Shown here piece by piece: positions 33,448-41,628 of a stretch of DNA of 64,000 nucleotides; positions within the stretch are counted from its first letter, which is position 1, and each line of letters begins with the position of its first letter. The notes beneath the pieces were generated by a model, which saw only the letters and a program-made list of their open reading frames with translations, did not search any database and was not told the DNA's origin. Both the position numbers and the translations under genes were made by a program. The DNA is from Nocardioides sp. LHD-245 (GTDB lineage: Bacteria > Actinomycetota > Actinomycetes > Propionibacteriales > Nocardioidaceae), in contig NZ_JAVFWN010000007.1 of NCBI RefSeq assembly GCF_030929495.1, forward strand, positions 124,001 to 188,000, read 5' to 3'.

Positions 33448-34647
33448 ATGAGCACCCCCACCACCCTGCCCCCCTTCGCCCCGCTCGACCCTGTGGGCAT
33501 CGACGACCTGCTCACCGAGGACGAGAAGGCGGTACGCGCCTCGGTCCGTCAGCTGTGCGCCGAGCGGATCGACCCGTACGTCGCCGAGTGGTTCGAGCAG
33601 GGCGCGCTGCCCGACGTCCGGGGGCTCGCCAAGGAGCTGGGCTCGCTCGGTCTGCTCGGCATGCACCTGGAGGGCTACGGCTGCGCGGGCATGTCCGCGA
33701 CCGACTACGGCCTTGCCTGCCTGGAGCTGGAGGCCTCCGACTCCGGCATCCGGTCGCTGGTGTCGGTGCAGGGCTCGCTCGCGATGTTCGCGATCTGGCG
33801 GTGGGGCTCGGAGGACCAGAAGAACGAGTGGCTGCCGCGGATGGCCGCCGGTGACGCGATCGGCTGCTTCGGCCTGACCGAGCCGGACGTCGGCTCCGAT
33901 CCGGGCGACATGCGCACCCGCGCCCGCCGGGTCGCCGGGGACGGATCCGACTGGGTGCTCGACGGCCGCAAGATGTGGATCACCAACGGCACCGTCGCCG
34001 ACGTCGCCGTCGTCTGGGCCCAGACGGACGAGGGCGTCCGCGGTTTCGTCGTACCGACGAGCACGCCGGGGTTCGCTGCTCCCGAGATCAAGCACAAGCA
34101 GTCGCTGCGCGCCTCCGTCACGAGCGAGCTCGTGCTCGACGGCGTCCGTCTGCCCGACTCGGCGGCCTTCCCGGAGGTGCGTGGCCTCAAGGGCCCGCTG
34201 TCGTGTCTCAACGAGGCGCGCTACGGCATCGTCTGGGGCGCGATGGGCGCTGCCCGGTCGTCGCTGGAGACCGCGCTCGCCTACGCCAACAGCCGGATGC
34301 AGTTCGGCAAGCCGATCTCCGCCTTCCAGCTCACCCAGCAGAAGCTGGTCGACATGAACCTGGAGTACACGAAGGGCGTCCTGCTGGCGCTCCACCTCGG
34401 CCGCCGCAAGGACGCCGGCCGGCTGCGCCCCGAGCAGGTCAGCCTCGGCAAGCTCAACAACGTCCGTGAGGCGCTGGAGATCTGCCGGACGGCGCGCACG
34501 ATTCTCGGTGCGAACGGGATCTCGCTGGAGTACCCGGTGATCCGGCACATGAACAACCTGGAGTCGGTGCTCACCTACGAGGGGACCGTCGAGATGCACA
34601 CGCTGGTCCTGGGACATGCGATGACGGGACACGCGGCGTTCCGCTGA
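33448..34647 (+). CDS. gcdH: Acyl-CoA dehydrogenase, glutaryl-CoA dehydrogenase-like
   Basis: A 399-residue flavoenzyme. GCFGLTEPDVGSDP and KMWITNG are ACAD signature segments, NSRMQFGKPISAFQLTQ (shortened) is the helical core, and the C-terminal TYEGTVEMHTLVLG has the catalytic Glu378. That glutamate position and the IRHMNNLESVLTYEGT context are characteristic of glutaryl-CoA dehydrogenase, which oxidatively decarboxylates glutaryl-CoA to crotonyl-CoA in lysine, tryptophan and aromatic breakdown. FAD-dependent, cytoplasmic. ATG 33448 follows AGGAGA. Its last 77 bases overlap the convergent BenE gene. Confidence 0.88.
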   Translation: MSTPTTLPPFAPLDPVGIDDLLTEDEKAVRASVRQLCAERIDPYVAEWFEQGALPDVRGLAKELGSLGLLGMHLEGYGCAGMSATDYGLACLELEASDSGIRSLVSVQGSLAMFAIWRWGSEDQKNEWLPRMAAGDAIGCFGLTEPDVGSDPGDMRTRARRVAGDGSDWVLDGRKMWITNGTVADVAVVWAQTDEGVRGFVVPTSTPGFAAPEIKHKQSLRASVTSELVLDGVRLPDSAAFPEVRGLKGPLSCLNEARYGIVWGAMGAARSSLETALAYANSRMQFGKPISAFQLTQQKLVDMNLEYTKGVLLALHLGRRKDAGRLRPEQVSLGKLNNVREALEICRTARTILGANGISLEYPVIRHMNNLESVLTYEGTVEMHTLVLGHAMTGHAAFR

Positions 34648-35890
34648 GCGCGGCCGGCTCCGGTCGAGGCGACCTCGGGCGCAGGGCCAGGTAGACCGCG
34701 GAGCCCGCCAGCACGCCCCAGAAGGCGCTGCCGACGTTGAGCAGGACGACGCCGCTCATCGTGACGGCCAGCGTGGTGAGCGCGGCGACCGCGCTGTGCG
34801 GCGCGCCGTTCGTCGCCCCACTCACGGCGCCGCTCAGCGCGGTGAGGGTCGAGGCGAGCAGCGCGACCGCCGCCAGCGCGGTGATGGTCTCGGCCGGGAT
34901 CGACTGGAAGCCCGCGACCAGGAAGCCGCCGAAGACGCCGACCAGCAGGTAGACGGTGCCGGCGGAGAGGCCGGCGATCCAGCGCCGGCTGCGGTCCGGG
35001 TGCGACTCGGGCCCGGTCGCGATGGCGGCGGTGATCGCGGCGATGTTGATGCCGTGGTTGCCGAAGGGCGTCAGCACCGCGGAGGCCGTGGAGATCGAGC
35101 CGACGAGCAGCCGGTCGTCGGGGCGGTAGCCCTCGGAGCGCAGCAGTGCGAGGCCGGGGGCGTTCTGCGAGGCCATCGTGACGATGAAGAGCGGCAGCCC
35201 GATGCTGACCAGTGCGGCCGGGTCGAAGGTCGGCACGGTGAGCACCGGGACGGTCACGGAGAAGCCGGTCGTCACCGGCTCGAAGGCGCCGGCGACGGCC
35301 GCCACGGCGATGCCGACGACCAGGGCGAGCGGGACGGCGTACCGGTCGACGAGGCGCTTGCCGACGAAGAAGGCGACGATCACGCTCCCGGCCAGCAGCG
35401 GCGCCGAGGCGAACGCGTCGGTCGCGGTCACGACGAAGGGCAGCAGTACGCCGGCCAGGAGGGCCTGCAGTACCGGGGCGGGGACGTGGTCCAGCAGCCA
35501 GCCGAACCATCCGGTCCAGCCGGCGATCGCCGCGGCGACCGAGGCGACCAGGAAGGCGCCGACGGCGTCGGAGAAGGCGAAGCCGCCGAGTGAGGCGATG
35601 AGCAGCGCCGCGCCGGGGGTCGACCAGGCGACGATGACCGGGATCCGGGTGAACGCGCTGAGCGCGATGCTGCACAACCCGTTGCCGATCGACACCGCCC
35701 ACACCCACGACGCGGTGTGCGCCTCGTCCAGTCCGGCCGCCCGGGTGGCCGCGAGGACGATCAGGAACGGGCCGGAGTAGTTCACCAGCGCCGAGATGAT
35801 CCCGGCGACGACGGCGGACAGCGACGCGTCGCGGGCGACCGTGCGTAACGCCTTGCGAACAGGGACGGTAACGTTATCTACTGCCTTCAT
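34571..35890 (-). CDS. benE: BenE-family benzoate/proton symporter-like permease
   Basis: A 439-residue integral membrane protein with about 12 hydrophobic helices and BenE-type segments: IISALVNYSGPFLIVL, WSTPGAALLIASLG, LPLFIVTMASQNAPGLALL, and NHGINIAAITAAIATGPE with TPFG before it. The family imports benzoate by proton symport; other aromatic acids are possible. The start ATG (35890) shares bases with the ATG of the divergent MocR gene. The hydrophilic C-terminal 35 residues, encoded inside the acyl-CoA dehydrogenase gene on the other strand, look non-conserved and may be a run-on after loss of an earlier stop. Confidence 0.85.
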   Translation of the reverse strand: MKAVDNVTVPVRKALRTVARDASLSAVVAGIISALVNYSGPFLIVLAATRAAGLDEAHTASWVWAVSIGNGLCSIALSAFTRIPVIVAWSTPGAALLIASLGGFAFSDAVGAFLVASVAAAIAGWTGWFGWLLDHVPAPVLQALLAGVLLPFVVTATDAFASAPLLAGSVIVAFFVGKRLVDRYAVPLALVVGIAVAAVAGAFEPVTTGFSVTVPVLTVPTFDPAALVSIGLPLFIVTMASQNAPGLALLRSEGYRPDDRLLVGSISTASAVLTPFGNHGINIAAITAAIATGPESHPDRSRRWIAGLSAGTVYLLVGVFGGFLVAGFQSIPAETITALAAVALLASTLTALSGAVSGATNGAPHSAVAALTTLAVTMSGVVLLNVGSAFWGVLAGSAVYLALRPRSPRPEPAALSGTPRVPSSHVPGPACASRRSPRR

Positions 35891-35903
35891 GAATGACGAT
35901 AAC
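35869..35903. promoter_or_regulatory. Divergent start region of benE and mocR gene with inverted repeats
   Basis: GTTATC (35873-35878) and GATAAC (35898-35903) form an inverted repeat across both start codons, and TAACGTTA (35869-35876) is a small palindrome. The two ATGs overlap in the sequence CATG (35888-35891). Neither gene has room for an RBS on a separate leader, so both messages are likely leaderless and the repeat is a probable MocR binding site. Confidence 0.5.
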
Positions 35904-37289
35904 AGAGCTGCCGAGATCGCGGAGGTCCTGCGTCGTCGCGCCGAGACGATGGCGGTCGGCGATCGGCTTCCCGGTGTCCGGCAGCTCTCGCGGGAGTTCG
36001 CGGCGAGCGCCGCGACCGTCTCCGCGGCGCTCGCCCGGCTCGCCGCGCTCGGCCTGCTCCGCGCCGAGCCGGGCCGGGGCACCTTCGTCGCGGGCCGCCG
36101 GAGCAGCCCCGACCCGGACTACAGCTGGCAGTCCCCGGCCCTCGGCCGCGCCCGGGTCGACCCCCGTCGCGCCGGCCGGCTGGGCGCCCACGGGGGAGCG
36201 GAGGACATCCAGCTCTCGTGGGGCTACACCGCGGCCGAGCTGCAGCCGGCCGAGGCGCTGCGGGCGCAGGCGTCGCGGGCCGCCCGCGGGGCCCGGGCCT
36301 GGTCGATGGTGCCGGTCGCCGGCCTGCCCGACCTGCGCCGGGTGCTCGCCGCGGACTACGGCGCCGAGCCCGGCGACGTGCTGGTCGTGCCGGGCGGCCA
36401 GCAGGCGCTCGTCTTCGTGCTGCGCACCCTGGCCGATCCAGGCGACACCGTCATCACCGAGAGCCCGACCTACCCGGGCATGGTCCTCGCCGCCCAGGCC
36501 GCCGGCCTCGCGCTCGCCGCGGTGCCGGCCGATCTCGACGGGATCCGACCGGACCTGCTCGCCGACGTGCTGGAGCGGACCCGGGCCCGGGTCGTCTACC
36601 TCCAGCCCGGCTGCGCGAACCCCACGGGCGCGGTCCTCAGCGCCGAACGGAGAGCACGGGTGCTCGCTCTCGCCGCCGAGCACGGCGCCTTCGTCGTCGA
36701 GGACGACTGGGCCCGGCACCTCGGGCTGGACGGGCCGCCCCCGCCGCCGCTGCTCACCGAGGACCCGCACGGGCACGTCCTCGCCATCGCCACGCTGACC
36801 AAGGTCGTCGCGCCCGGCCTGCGGATCGCCGCCGTCGTGGCCCGCGGACCGGCCGGGGAGCGGCTGCGGACCGCGCGGATCGCGGAGGACATGTGCGTGC
36901 CGGCGCTGCTCCAGGAGACGGCGCTCGGTCTGCTGACGTCGCCCGCCTGGCCGCGCCACCTCAAGCTGCTGCGCTCCCGGCTGGCCGAGCGCCGCGACGC
37001 GATGGTCGGTCACTTGCACGCGCACGGCGCGCAGCTGCGGCTGACGCATTCCCCGCGCGGTGGCATCCACCTGTGGGTCCGGCTCCCGGAGAGCATCGAC
37101 ACCGGCGGGCTCGCGGTGGCCGCCCAGGCGGCCGGAGTCCTCGTTGGCGACGGGGCGCACTTCTTCGTCGACGAGCCGCCGGCGCCGTACGTCCGGCTGT
37201 CCTACAGCGCGGCGTCGGAACCCCAGATCGCCGAAGGGGTACGCCGCCTGGCCGGCCTCGTCGCGGAGCGGTCGGCGTCGTTCCCGTAG
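35889..37289 (+). CDS. MocR-type regulator: GntR HTH fused to class I aminotransferase domain
   Basis: A 466-residue PLP-binding transcription factor. The N-terminal winged helix spans about 1-75 (LPGVRQLSREFAASAATVSAAL), then a linker and a fold-type I aminotransferase-like domain with VPVAGLPDLRRVLA, VVPGGQQALVFVL, QPGCANPTG and the PLP lysine in ATLTKVVAPGLR. MocR proteins sense PLP-reactive amines or amino acids. It is divergent from benE and likely regulates it. The last 88 bases overlap the convergent second MocR gene, and the ends of both proteins read through each other. Confidence 0.9.
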   Translation: MNDDNRAAEIAEVLRRRAETMAVGDRLPGVRQLSREFAASAATVSAALARLAALGLLRAEPGRGTFVAGRRSSPDPDYSWQSPALGRARVDPRRAGRLGAHGGAEDIQLSWGYTAAELQPAEALRAQASRAARGARAWSMVPVAGLPDLRRVLAADYGAEPGDVLVVPGGQQALVFVLRTLADPGDTVITESPTYPGMVLAAQAAGLALAAVPADLDGIRPDLLADVLERTRARVVYLQPGCANPTGAVLSAERRARVLALAAEHGAFVVEDDWARHLGLDGPPPPPLLTEDPHGHVLAIATLTKVVAPGLRIAAVVARGPAGERLRTARIAEDMCVPALLQETALGLLTSPAWPRHLKLLRSRLAERRDAMVGHLHAHGAQLRLTHSPRGGIHLWVRLPESIDTGGLAVAAQAAGVLVGDGAHFFVDEPPAPYVRLSYSAASEPQIAEGVRRLAGLVAERSASFP

Positions 37290-38695
37290 CCGGCCCAGGT
37301 GGCCGCCAGTCGGGCGAGTCCCTCGGTCAGCGCGGAGGTCGGCTGCACGAACCCGAGCCGCAGGTGGTCGTGGTGCGATCCGTTGCCGGTGAAGGTCTCG
37401 CCGGTGGCGACCGCGACGCCGCCGCCGACCGCCTGGGCGGCGAAGCGGGCCGCGTCGCTGCCGGTGGGTAGCTCCACCCACAGCGACCGCCCGCCGTGCG
37501 GCTGCTGCCAGCGCCACTCCGGCATCCGCTCACGGAGCAGCGAGGTGGTGAGCTCGAGCTTCGTGCGGGCCTCGTCCACCCGCCGCGCGGCGATCTCGTC
37601 GGCCCGCTGGAGCAGGTCGAGGGCCACCAGCTGGGAGATGACCGAGGTGCCGAGGTCGTAGGCGCTCTTCATCCGCACCAGGCTCTGGATCAGTGACTGC
37701 GGCGCACGCAGCCAGCCGACCCGCAGGCCGTCCCAGAGCAGCTTGCTGGTGCCACCCACGGTGATCACCCGCCGCTCGTCGAGGAAGGCCGCCAGGGGCG
37801 GCGCGGTCTCGGGCTCGAAGAGCTGGTCGGCCAGGATGTCGTCGTCGACCACGAGACCGCCGCTGTCGTGGACCAGCCGGGCGAGCAACTCGCGGTCGGC
37901 GGCGGGCATCGAGTGTCCGGTCACCGTGTGGCAGGTCGTCATCACGTAGAACAGCGGCTGTGTCTGGCCGGCGACGTGCTCGGCCGCCGCGGCGATGCGC
38001 CGCGGGTCGGTCAGGGCGGGCACGCTCAGCAGCCGGGCGCGACGCATCCGGGCCAGGTCGAGCAGGCCGAGGTAGGTCGGCGCCTCGACCACGAACGGTG
38101 CGGTACGACGGCGCAGCAGCTGGGTGCTCATCGCCAGTCCCTGTTGGGCGCCGGCGGTGATCAGGACCTGGGCCGGGTCGGTCGGCAGGCCGCGTCGGGT
38201 GTACCAGGCGGCCACCCAGGCGCGCAGCTCTGGTTCGCCCTCGGTGTGCTGGGTCGCGAGCATGGCCCGGGCGAAGACCTCGTCGGCAGTCGAGCGGATC
38301 GCGTCGCGCATCTCGCCCAGCACCGCCGGCGTGCTGATCGAGAGATTGATCAGGCCCTGACTGTGTGCCGGCTCGCGGTCGGCCGTGCCGTCGGTCAGGT
38401 CCATCATCCGCGGCAGTCTGGCGGCGCCGGGCGTCGAGGTCACGTAGCTGCCGCTGCCGACCCGGCGGTCGAGGACGGCGATCGCCTCCAGGCTGGCGTA
38501 GGCCCGGACCACGGTCGTGCGCGAGACGCCGAGCGCGGTGGCGAGCCGGCGCTCGGCGGGGAGTCGTTGCCCGGCCGCGATCCGACCGTCGCGGATCAGC
38601 TCCAGGAGGGTGTCGCTGACGATCCGGTGACGCTCTCCGTCCTGGCGCAGCCGGGTGCTCAGCTCGGCGGTCAACGCCGCGGACAGATCCATCAT
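37202..38695 (-). CDS. MocR-type regulator with aminotransferase domain (second)
   Basis: A 497-residue PLP-dependent regulator. GntR winged helix at about 20-90 (LPAERRLATALGVSRTTVVRAYASLE, shortened in type), aminotransferase-like domain with ITAGAQQGLAMSTQLL, MTTCHTVTGHSM and the PLP lysine in GGTSKLLWDGLRVGW. Two adjacent ATGs (38695, 38692) are possible starts. It is divergent from the glutamine-amidotransferase/AmiS/amidase/GS cluster and most likely controls it in response to an amine or amino acid. The C-terminal 29 codons overlap the first MocR gene. Confidence 0.9.
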   Translation of the reverse strand: MMDLSAALTAELSTRLRQDGERHRIVSDTLLELIRDGRIAAGQRLPAERRLATALGVSRTTVVRAYASLEAIAVLDRRVGSGSYVTSTPGAARLPRMMDLTDGTADREPAHSQGLINLSISTPAVLGEMRDAIRSTADEVFARAMLATQHTEGEPELRAWVAAWYTRRGLPTDPAQVLITAGAQQGLAMSTQLLRRRTAPFVVEAPTYLGLLDLARMRRARLLSVPALTDPRRIAAAAEHVAGQTQPLFYVMTTCHTVTGHSMPAADRELLARLVHDSGGLVVDDDILADQLFEPETAPPLAAFLDERRVITVGGTSKLLWDGLRVGWLRAPQSLIQSLVRMKSAYDLGTSVISQLVALDLLQRADEIAARRVDEARTKLELTTSLLRERMPEWRWQQPHGGRSLWVELPTGSDAARFAAQAVGGGVAVATGETFTGNGSHHDHLRLGFVQPTSALTEGLARLAATWAGYGNDADRSATRPARRRTPSAIWGSDAAL

Positions 38696-38714
38696 GTGAC
38701 GTCCATTACCTCGA

Positions 38715-38771
38715 ATTGGCCTCTTGTATGAACCCCGTCACATCGCAACGATACCGACACCTCGGGCCAAT
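38715..38771. promoter_or_regulatory. Inverted repeat between MocR gene and the nitrogen cluster
   Basis: ATTGGCC (38715-38721) and GGCCAAT (38765-38771) are perfect inverted copies with 43 bases between them, in the 100-base divergent region. The 50-bp spacing is about five helical turns, so a dimeric MocR could bridge both halves. Confidence 0.45.
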
Positions 38772-38795
38772 CGGACAGGTGATGGAGGTGCCAAA

Positions 38796-39545
38796 ATGGA
38801 CTTCTCTGGACGGATCCTCGTGATCCACCACGATGCGGCGGTGCCGTCGGGCGAGTACGGCGACGTGCTGGCCGGGTGCGGGGCGCCGGTCGAGCACGTC
38901 GAGCTGCACGCGGGGGCGCCGCTCCCGCCGCTCGACGGCTGTCGGGGGATCGTGACGCTGGGCGGGCCGATGGGTGCGCTCGACGACCACGTGCTGCCGG
39001 CGCTGGCGCACGAGCGCCGACTGCTCGCCGAGGCGGTCGCGTCCGGCGTACCCGTGTGGGGGGTGTGCCTCGGCGCCCAGCTGCTCGCGGCCGCGCTCGG
39101 CGGTGATGTCCGGCGCGGCGAGCGGCCCGAGCTCGGCATGCACGACCTCGTCCGGGCGGCCGGTGCCGAGAACGACCCGGTCGGCGCGATGCTGCCCGTC
39201 CGGATGCCGGTGCTGCAGTGGCACCGGGACACCTTCACGTTCCCGGAGGGGGCGCGCCGGCTGGCCGGCTCGGACCTCTACGCGAACCAGGCGTTCGCCG
39301 TCGGCTCGGCCTACGGCGTGCAGTTCCACGCCGAGGTCGGGGTCGACGCGGTGCGCACCTGGGCCGAGCATCCCTCGTTCGCGGCCGACCTGCGGGCCCG
39401 GCACGGCCCCGGCTACGTCGATGCCGTCCTGGCCCCGACCGCCGTCCACGCGCCCGCCGGCCACCTGCTGGCGCGCGCCCTCCTCACGACGTGGCTCGAC
39501 ACGTTCGTCCTCCCTCAGCACGATCATCAAGGAGTTTCACTATGA
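38796..39545 (+). CDS. Class I glutamine amidotransferase-like hydrolase 1
   Basis: A 249-residue GATase1-fold protein. The catalytic triad is Cys91 (WGVCLGAQ), His178 (VQFHAE) and Glu180. No synthetase domain is attached, so it is a free-standing amidotransferase or a gamma-glutamyl hydrolase like PuuD or TdnT. GGAGGTG precedes the ATG at 38796. First gene of a five-gene run; it ends four bases into the AmiS/UreI gene. A paralogue closes the cluster at 43319. I infer hydrolysis of a gamma-glutamyl amide. Confidence 0.87.
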   Translation: MDFSGRILVIHHDAAVPSGEYGDVLAGCGAPVEHVELHAGAPLPPLDGCRGIVTLGGPMGALDDHVLPALAHERRLLAEAVASGVPVWGVCLGAQLLAAALGGDVRRGERPELGMHDLVRAAGAENDPVGAMLPVRMPVLQWHRDTFTFPEGARRLAGSDLYANQAFAVGSAYGVQFHAEVGVDAVRTWAEHPSFAADLRARHGPGYVDAVLAPTAVHAPAGHLLARALLTTWLDTFVLPQHDHQGVSL

Positions 39546-40168
39546 GTAGCCTGGCCCTCTTCTTCGTGGGTTCCGTCCTGCTGTGCAACGGCCTCGGGTT
39601 GTTGGGGCGGCTCAGCCCCAAGGACACCGCGCCGATCAACCTCTTCATCGGCCTCACCCTGGTCGCGACCGTCGGCGTCACCGCCCTGCCCGTCGCGGGC
39701 AGCAGCGACGCCGAGCTCTCGACGGTCCTCGGCAGCGCGGGCTTCCTGCTGTTCGCGTTCACCTACCTCTACGTCGCGCTCAACAACTTCCGCGACCTGC
39801 CCGGTCAGGGCCTGGGGTGGTACTGCGGTTGGGCGGTGCTGGTCTCGCTGATGCTGGCCTGGGTCAACTTCGACAGGTTCGACGACCCGAAGTTCGGGGC
39901 GATCTGGCTGTCGTGGGCCGTGCTCTTCTCGGCGTTCTTCCTCGTCCTCGCCGCCGGTCTCGACAGCCTGACCGTGGCGACGGGCTGGCTCGCCGTGCTC
40001 CAGGCCTTCACGACCACGACCCTCCCCGGTGCGCTCATGCTGACCGGCCGCTGGGACGACGTGCCGACGGGCGTCGTGGTCGCCGCCCAGGTCGCGGTGG
40101 TCGTGGTCTTCGTCGCCGTGGCGACCATCCGCCGGCCGGTCGCCACGCTGGAGGTCGCGAGCGCATGA
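39542..40168 (+). CDS. AmiS/UreI-family amide or urea channel
   Basis: A 208-residue membrane protein with about six transmembrane helices. Typical family features are the starting LFFVGSVLLCNGLGLLGRL, an NLFIGL segment, LFAFTYLYVALNNF, and WYCGWAVLVSLMLAWV. UreI and AmiS form proton-gated or passive channels for urea and short amides. AAGGAG precedes the ATG, which overlaps the previous stop; its own stop overlaps the amidase start (ATGA). Coupling to an amidase makes an amide the probable cargo. Confidence 0.9.
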   Translation: MSSLALFFVGSVLLCNGLGLLGRLSPKDTAPINLFIGLTLVATVGVTALPVAGSSDAELSTVLGSAGFLLFAFTYLYVALNNFRDLPGQGLGWYCGWAVLVSLMLAWVNFDRFDDPKFGAIWLSWAVLFSAFFLVLAAGLDSLTVATGWLAVLQAFTTTTLPGALMLTGRWDDVPTGVVVAAQVAVVVVFVAVATIRRPVATLEVASA

Positions 40169-41628
40169 GCCCTCTCGCACCCGCGGAGCGGGCGACGGGC
40201 GCCGAGCTGGCCTTCCGCTCGGTCGACGAGCTCCTGACCGGCTTCCGCTCGCGGGACTTCTCGCCCTCGGAGGTCCTCGACGAGATCCTGGTCCGGGCCG
40301 AGCGCTTCGCCGCCCTCAAGCCCTTCCTCACCGTCGACCCGGACGGTGCCCGCCGGGCGGCCCGGCTGGCCGACGACGGGTACGCCCGTGGCGCGCAGGT
40401 GCCGGCCCCACCACTACTCGGCGTCCCGGTGACGATCAAGGACCTGCTGCGGACCGAAGGGCTGCGCACCACCCGCGGCTCGCTGCTCACCGCCGACCAT
40501 GTGCCCGACGAGGACGCGCCGGCCGTGGCCCGGCTGCGCGCCGCCGGCGCCGTGGTGGTCGGCAAGACGAACACCAGCGAGGGCGGCTGGAAGGGCGATG
40601 CCGGCAATCGGCTGATCGGCCCGAGCGCGAACCCCTGGGACCCGCGGTTCACGTCCGGCGGCTCCAGCGGCGGCGCCGGAGTGGCGGCCGCGCTCGGGCT
40701 CGGCCCGATCGCCGTGGGCACCGACGGCGGAGGCAGCGTCCGGATCCCCGCGGCCTACTGCGGGGTCGTCGGCTACAAGCCGACCTTCGGCCGGATCCCG
40801 TACCACCCGCCGTCCCCGGAGGGCCTCTCACACATCGGCCCGCTCACCCGCACCGTCGCCGACGCAGCGACGGCGGTGCGCCACATGGCCGGCTACGACC
40901 CGCGGGACCCGACGAGTGTGCCGGGCCGGGGCGCCGTCGTACCGATGCCGGGACGGCCGCTGCGGATCCGGATGGCGACCTCGCTCGGCTTCGCGACCGC
41001 GGGTCCCGAGGCCTGCGCGGCGACCCGCTCGGCGGCCGCCGTGCTCGCCCGGGCCGGCCACGACGTCGTTGAGCGCGACCTCGACCTCCCCGACCAGCTC
41101 GGCACCATGATGACCCTCTGGGCGGGCCACGAGTCGGTGTCCTACGGCGCCGACCTCGATCGGGTCGCGGACCGGCTCGACCCCGGGTTGCTCGCCCTGA
41201 TCCGGTACGGCCGCACCCTCTCGGCCTACGACCTGGCGGCAGCCCACGCCGATCGCGCCGAGCTCCGCCAGCGGATGCGGGAGGAGATGGGGGCCTTCGA
41301 CGTCCTGCTCACCCCGACCATGCCGGGCACGGCCTTCGCGCTGGGTCTCGACGCCCCGCCGGAGGAGGCGGCGGCCGACGTGGTGGGACTCGGCTGGACG
41401 CCGTTCACCTACCTCTTCAACCTGACCGGGCAGCCCGCCGTCTCGGTCCCGGCCGGACTCAGCCGCGCGGGCCTCCCGCTCGGCATCCAGCTGGTGGGGC
41501 TGCTGCACCGCGACGGCGACGTGCTCGCCACGGCCTCCGACTACGAGGCCAACCGGCCGTGGCGCCCCGACTATCCCGGCCTCGACCCGCACATCGACCA
41601 CCCAACCGAAGGAGACGAAGGCCGATGA
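40165..41628 (+). CDS. Amidase-signature-family amidase
   Basis: A 487-residue amidase of the AS family. The Ser-cisSer-Lys triad is visible: Lys92 in VPVTIKDLL, the GGSSGG loop at 165-170 and nucleophile Ser191 in TDGGGSVRIP. It hydrolyses an amide to acid and ammonia in the cytoplasm. ATG overlaps the channel gene stop; its stop overlaps the GS start. With the channel upstream and the ammonia- or amine-consuming GS downstream, uptake and use of an amide is the natural interpretation. Confidence 0.92.
   Translation: MSPLAPAERATGAELAFRSVDELLTGFRSRDFSPSEVLDEILVRAERFAALKPFLTVDPDGARRAARLADDGYARGAQVPAPPLLGVPVTIKDLLRTEGLRTTRGSLLTADHVPDEDAPAVARLRAAGAVVVGKTNTSEGGWKGDAGNRLIGPSANPWDPRFTSGGSSGGAGVAAALGLGPIAVGTDGGGSVRIPAAYCGVVGYKPTFGRIPYHPPSPEGLSHIGPLTRTVADAATAVRHMAGYDPRDPTSVPGRGAVVPMPGRPLRIRMATSLGFATAGPEACAATRSAAAVLARAGHDVVERDLDLPDQLGTMMTLWAGHESVSYGADLDRVADRLDPGLLALIRYGRTLSAYDLAAAHADRAELRQRMREEMGAFDVLLTPTMPGTAFALGLDAPPEEAAADVVGLGWTPFTYLFNLTGQPAVSVPAGLSRAGLPLGIQLVGLLHRDGDVLATASDYEANRPWRPDYPGLDPHIDHPTEGDEGR

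Noticed and set aside
32827..34647. A single 606-residue protein joining the PucR-like segment and the acyl-CoA dehydrogenase
   Set aside because: The frame is open by chance in GC-rich DNA. The stretch between them has no homology, the PucR part needs frameshifts, and ATG 33448 has its own RBS and starts a full-length dehydrogenase.
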